Below the pieces are notes generated by a model. The model was not told where the DNA came from and did no database searches. It worked only from the letters and a program-made list of their open reading frames with translations. From the NCBI RefSeq assembly GCF_019924045.1, contig NZ_JAHXBN010000016.1:62001-126000 (forward strand): 64,000 nt of DNA. The letters run 5' to 3'. This document shows, piece by piece, positions 60,294-64,000 of the stretch (positions are counted from its first letter, which is position 1; each line of letters begins with the position of its first letter). The position numbers and the translations under genes were made by a program. Source of the stretch: Dyadobacter fermentans (GTDB lineage: Bacteria; Bacteroidota; Bacteroidia; Cytophagales; Spirosomataceae).

Positions 60294-61895
60294 TTAAAGC
60301 AGGAATTTCAGCTTAATCACCTCTTTCTCAGTCAGGAAGCGCCATTTGCCCCGTGGCAAGTCCTTTTTGTTCAAACCTGCGAAAACGGTACGGTCAAGTT
60401 TCTGCACTTCGTAGCCTAAATGCTCGAACATACGGCGAACAATGCGGTTGCGGCCGCTGTGAATTTCGAGGCCTACAACCTGCGCATCCGGTGTCACCAA
60501 GCCTACTTCGTCGGGACGAATAAAACCGTCTTCCAGTTCTACACCGGCTTGCAGCTGCTCGAAATCCTCTGTTGCAATAGGCTTGTCGAGTTCTGCCTGG
60601 TAAATCTTCTTGATACCACTTGACGGGTGCGTGAGCTTTTCAGCCAGTTCTCCATCATTGGTAAGCAGCAACAGACCGGTTGTATTGCGGTCGAGGCGGC
60701 CTACCGGGTATACGCGCTCGGAGCACGCGCCGGCGATCAGATCCAGCACGGTTTTGCGCTCTTCAGGATCGTCGGTAGTGGTAATGTAATCCTTCGGTTT
60801 GTTGATCAGGATATACACCATTTTCTCCGGGTTCAATGCCTTCTTGCCATATTTCACGACGTCGGTAGGACGTACTTTGTAACCCATTTCGGTAATGATC
60901 TTGCCGTTCACCGAAATCTGGCCCGAAGAAATAAGATCATCGGCCTCGCGACGGGAGCAAATGCCCGCGTTAGCAATGTAGCGGTTCAGACGGATTTCGT
61001 CAGTCTCTTCCTTATCCTTATGCCTTGGCGATGGCTTCTTTTTAGCCTCGTAATTGTCAAGATTATAGCGCGGTGCGGTTTCGTACCGTCCTACTCGTCT
61101 CTCCAACCCGCTCCGGTCCTGCTCTTCGTTATCTTGAAACCGGGAACGGTAGGGTTTCTCGTCCCTATCTTCTTTTTTTTTAAAAGAACCTTCATTGCGG
61201 TCGAATGAGCGGGCCGGGCGCTCGCTGCGTTCGCCACGTGGCTTATCGAAGCCCGGCTTGAACTCACGGTCGCCGTTTTCCCTGTCGAAACGAGGCTTGA
61301 ATTCGCGATTGTCATTATCTCTGTCGAAACGCGGTTTAAACTCACGGTCGCCGTGGTCTCTGTCGAAACGTGGCCTAGACTCACGGTCGCCACTACCTCT
61401 TTCAGGACGTGACTTGAAATCGCGTGAATCCCTGTCCGGACGTGGTCTGAACTCGCGCTCGTCATTATCTCTGTCGAAACGGGGTTTGAACTCGCGGTTG
61501 CGATCTCCGAAGCCACCTCTCTCAGGACGGTCGCCGAATGGCTTTCTGTCTCCTGGACGGTCACCGCCACGGTCGTTGGAGCGAAAATCTTTTTTACCAA
61601 AATCCTTCTTAAAGCCACGCTCGGCGGAATCGCCTTCCCGGCGGAAGGGGCGGTCATTACCACCTTTATCCCATTTCTTGAAATCGGGCTTACCGAAACC
61701 TGAGCGTTCATCGCGTGGCCGTTCGTGATCGAAGCTCGGACGTGCTTTTTGCCCCTTGTTTTCGGCAGGGGCTGAAAAACGCAGACTGGATTTTTTGATG
61801 CTGGGTTTGCTGAACCGGCTTTCGGTTTCAGGCTTTGCGCGCTTGAAGAAGCCGCCTCCACCTTGGGAGCCTTTGGAATTGTTTCTGTTTCTCAT
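60294..61895 (-). CDS. rRNA pseudouridine synthase (RluB/RsuA family) with long disordered N-terminal arm
   Basis: The catalytic part is the C-terminal 240 residues: an S4 RNA-binding domain (IRLNRYIANAGICSRREADDLI near residue 297) and the synthase domain with catalytic Asp in YPVGRLDRNTTGLLLL near 398. The first 290 residues are basic and low-complexity, rich in Arg, Asp, Gly, Lys and Phe. They include tandem copies of a 14-residue unit of the type DREFKPRFDRDNG (about residues 132-215). Long disordered arms are common on RluB homologues of Bacteroidota. This one probably adds RNA affinity (inference). Confidence 0.92.
   Translation of the reverse strand: MRNRNNSKGSQGGGGFFKRAKPETESRFSKPSIKKSSLRFSAPAENKGQKARPSFDHERPRDERSGFGKPDFKKWDKGGNDRPFRREGDSAERGFKKDFGKKDFRSNDRGGDRPGDRKPFGDRPERGGFGDRNREFKPRFDRDNDEREFRPRPDRDSRDFKSRPERGSGDRESRPRFDRDHGDREFKPRFDRDNDNREFKPRFDRENGDREFKPGFDKPRGERSERPARSFDRNEGSFKKKEDRDEKPYRSRFQDNEEQDRSGLERRVGRYETAPRYNLDNYEAKKKPSPRHKDKEETDEIRLNRYIANAGICSRREADDLISSGQISVNGKIITEMGYKVRPTDVVKYGKKALNPEKMVYILINKPKDYITTTDDPEERKTVLDLIAGACSERVYPVGRLDRNTTGLLLLTNDGELAEKLTHPSSGIKKIYQAELDKPIATEDFEQLQAGVELEDGFIRPDEVGLVTPDAQVVGLEIHSGRNRIVRRMFEHLGYEVQKLDRTVFAGLNKKDLPRGKWRFLTEKEVIKLKFLL
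61250..61505 (-). repeat. Coding tandem repeat of about 42 bp in the pseudouridine synthase gene
   Basis: Repeated plus-strand units of the type ctctgtcgaaacgnggnttgaactcncg encode the REFKPRFDRD-like peptide repeats. At least five related units are visible, some shortened. Such repeats expand and contract easily, so length may vary between strains. Confidence 0.75.
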
Positions 61896-62197
61896 CAGGA
61901 ATGCAGTATCACTACTGGATTTATTTCCTCTTACAAATTTACCTTGTAACCGATTAGTGCTTTAATTCGCACAAAATGGTATGAATTGCCACTAAAACTG
62001 GTTAGCCAACGTATCTGATGGTCAGAGTACTAGTGTTGAAAAAAATTAGCTTGCAAAGATACGGGAATTTTTCCGGGTAAAAATATTTGAATGGGTTTAT
62101 GTCAAAAATGATGTAGAAACGTTTATAAGTACTATCGGAGAAATGCGGCCGGAAATGGCCATTTTTACCTAACTAAACCTTCATTAACAAGTGAATT
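61896..62197. other. Divergent intergenic region pseudouridine synthase / acetoacetyl-CoA synthetase
   Basis: This 302-bp AT-rich spacer has no gene. On the minus strand TATCTTTG (62061-62054) matches the -7 consensus for the synthase gene, with a T-run about 19 bp upstream. That would leave a 5' leader of about 150 bases. No clear plus-strand promoter was found. Confidence 0.45.
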
Positions 62198-64000
62198 ATG
62201 TCAGCTGAGGCGCAACCGTTGTGGAAACCGGGAAGGAACCTGTTGGAACAGTCCAATCTGAAAAAATATATGGACTGGCTGTTTGTCAAAAAGGGCCTCT
62301 ATTTCCGCTCTTATCACGATCTGTGGGAGTGGTCGGTGACCGACCTGGAAGATTTCTGGGAAAGTCTTTGGAATTACTTTAATATCAAATCACACGATTT
62401 GTACCTCGAAGTGCTGCAAAAGCCCCTGAGCGGCATGATCGGCACACGCTGGTTTACCCGCGCCAAGCTCAACTACGCCGAACACGTTTTCAGAAACAAG
62501 ACCAAAGAGCGCCCTGCGATTATTTTCCAGTCGGAAAAAGCGGAACTCGTGGAGATCTCCTGGGAAACGCTCGAAGCGAGAGTAGCTGCTGTTTCGACCT
62601 GGCTGAAACAGCGTGGCGTGAAGCCGGGCGACCGCGTGGCGGCGGTGTTACCTAACATTCCCGAGGCTGCAGTCGCGTTCCTCGCGGCCAATGCCGTCGG
62701 TGCGGTATGGTCGTCCTGCTCCCCCGATTTTGGAAAGCCTGCCATTACCGAACGTTTTGCGCAGATCGAGCCGAAGGTATTGTTTACGGTCGACGGCTAT
62801 GTTTACAATGGCAAAACCTATGACATTACCTCATTCGCCGGCGAGCTCTCCGCTGCTCTCCCGAGTGTAGCCGATACAGTGCTGATCAATAACATATTCT
62901 CCGAATCGCGCCCCGAACGTTTTACGGCCTGGGACGATATTCTGCATTTCGAGAACTTCGGGATCGATTTCGAGCCTGTTCCATTCGATCATCCGATCTG
63001 GATCCTGTATTCCTCGGGAACGACGGCTAAACCGAAAGCCATTACCCACAGCGTCGGCGGCTGTCTGATCGAACATTTGAAAGCGCTCATGCTGCATCAG
63101 AATGTGAAACCGGGCGACCGGTACTTCTGGTACTCTACCACCGGCTGGATGATGTGGAATTACGCATTGAGCTCGTTGCTTTGCGGCGGTACATTGGTCA
63201 TGTATGACGGCGCACCTGCTTATCCGTCATCGCAAGTACTCTGGACTTTGGCCGAAAAAGCTAAGATCACGCATTTCGGTAGCGGAGCAGCATTTTTTAT
63301 TGCATCGATGAAAAGTGGGGTCAGCATTACCTCCGAGCGTTTGAGTCATCTGGAAACGATCGGGTCAACTGGCTCCCCGTTGCCGCCGGAGGCGTTTGAG
63401 TGGATATATAAGCATGTCAAAAAAGATGTATGGCTGATCTCCCTGAGTGGGGGTACGGATGTGTGCAGCGCGTTCGTGGGCGGATGCCCGCTTCTGCCCG
63501 TATACGCCGGCGAGATCCAATGCCGGATGCTCGGGGCCAGGATTGAGGCGTTCGGTGAGGATGGAAAATCGGTGTTGAACGAACTGGGCGAAATGGTAAT
63601 CACCCAGCCGATGCCTTCGATGCCTATTTATTTCTGGAACGACGAGCACGACGAAAAATACTTTTCCAGCTATTTCGAAATGTACCCGCTGGTGTGGCGG
63701 CATGGCGACTGGATTAAAATCACGGACCGGAAGTCGGTGATCATTTACGGCCGTTCCGACGCTACCTTGAACCGCGGCGGCGTCCGTATCGGCACCGCCG
63801 AGATTTACCGGGCCGTAGAAAGCATTCCGGAGGTGAAGGATAGCCTGGCTGTTTACCTCGAAAAATCGAACGGAGAGGGGACAATATCGCTATTTGTCGT
63901 CCTCGCCATGGGTAAGGAGCTGACCGAAGATTTGAAGAAGCAGATCAAAGACACTTTACGCACGCAATACAGCCCGCGCCACGTACCCGATACGATCGAG
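62198..64000 (+). CDS. Acetoacetyl-CoA synthetase (partial, runs off the window)
   Basis: The frame opens at the ATG at 62198 and continues without a stop for 601 codons to the window edge. The family length is about 650, so roughly 50 residues are missing. It belongs to the acyl-CoA synthetase superfamily. The start (PLWKPGRNLLEQSNLKKYMDWL) and the AMP-binding P-loop YSSGTTAKPKA near residue 269 support acetoacetate--CoA ligase. GRSDATLNRGGVRIGTAEIY near 518 is the hinge and C-terminal signature. It activates acetoacetate for lipid synthesis or ketone use. Confidence 0.92.
   Translation, partial: MSAEAQPLWKPGRNLLEQSNLKKYMDWLFVKKGLYFRSYHDLWEWSVTDLEDFWESLWNYFNIKSHDLYLEVLQKPLSGMIGTRWFTRAKLNYAEHVFRNKTKERPAIIFQSEKAELVEISWETLEARVAAVSTWLKQRGVKPGDRVAAVLPNIPEAAVAFLAANAVGAVWSSCSPDFGKPAITERFAQIEPKVLFTVDGYVYNGKTYDITSFAGELSAALPSVADTVLINNIFSESRPERFTAWDDILHFENFGIDFEPVPFDHPIWILYSSGTTAKPKAITHSVGGCLIEHLKALMLHQNVKPGDRYFWYSTTGWMMWNYALSSLLCGGTLVMYDGAPAYPSSQVLWTLAEKAKITHFGSGAAFFIASMKSGVSITSERLSHLETIGSTGSPLPPEAFEWIYKHVKKDVWLISLSGGTDVCSAFVGGCPLLPVYAGEIQCRMLGARIEAFGEDGKSVLNELGEMVITQPMPSMPIYFWNDEHDEKYFSSYFEMYPLVWRHGDWIKITDRKSVIIYGRSDATLNRGGVRIGTAEIYRAVESIPEVKDSLAVYLEKSNGEGTISLFVVLAMGKELTEDLKKQIKDTLRTQYSPRHVPDTIE

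Noticed and set aside
61195..61728. 177-codon Ser/Arg/Leu repeat frame on the plus strand
   Set aside because: It is the antisense reading of the 42-bp tandem repeats in the pseudouridine synthase gene.

Overview
This window is chromosomal DNA of a Bacteroidota bacterium, most likely a Cytophagales member close to Dyadobacter/Spirosoma. That placement is an inference. It rests on a TonB-dependent receptor with a CarboxypepD_reg-like domain, an OmpA-type protein carrying the same kind of domain, DUF5618 proteins, few Shine-Dalgarno sites, and several upstream sites of the Bacteroidota promoter type (TAnnTTTG, about 19 bp after a TTTG-like box). Base composition looks close to 50% GC. No rRNA, tRNA, CRISPR array, prophage or transposase gene was seen.

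Layout. 1-9.8 kb: OmpA-like envelope protein, triosephosphate isomerase, retropepsin-PDZ protein, MnmD-type tRNA methyltransferase, GmhA, Nudix hydrolase and a very large SWIM/SNF2 helicase. 9.8-19.6 kb: small secreted protein, RidA, a Panacea-type antitoxin with a short partner (candidate toxin), RecQ, helix-hairpin-helix envelope protein, NadC, an outer-membrane barrel protein and Upp. 19.6-31.7 kb: TonB-dependent receptor, mannose-1-phosphate guanylyltransferase, a ParE/RelE-type toxin-antitoxin pair, RecF, PdhA, TatC, an oxoamine-synthase-like enzyme with a dipeptide epimerase, NAD kinase and a CBS protein. 31.8-41.3 kb: two alpha/beta hydrolases, a short soluble form of a CapD-type dehydratase, nuoN-M-L-K with its own promoter, and a DnaQ-type exonuclease. 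41.4-50.1 kb: GlpK, PBP1C, and a tight minus-strand run of two DUF5618 paralogues, cysS, DUF192 and an M28 peptidase. 50.3-64 kb: PfkB kinase, glycerophosphodiesterase, DUF6624 lipoprotein, Tag, GyrI-like protein, PAP2 phosphatase with KdsA, acpP-fabF-rnc, Hsp20, a Deg/HtrA protease, an rRNA pseudouridine synthase with a long disordered arm, and a truncated acetoacetyl-CoA synthetase at the right edge.

Most genes are housekeeping: central metabolism, respiration, fatty-acid synthesis, envelope building (GmhA and KdsA for heptose and Kdo, GDP-mannose, PBP1C) and DNA repair (RecF, RecQ, Tag).

The most unusual content is non-coding. Four intergenic regions (1.4, 5.2, 41.4-41.8 and 45.8-46.2 kb) carry arrays of GTCA tetranucleotides spaced almost exactly 10 bp apart, followed by an inverted array of TGAC in the same spacing. 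Two of the four enclose a second nested element of about 170-185 bp, built of aaatgccg..aggcat palindromes and resembling a REP/BIME-type element. I do not recognise this repeat family. The second point of interest is the Panacea-type antitoxin and its 149-residue partner.
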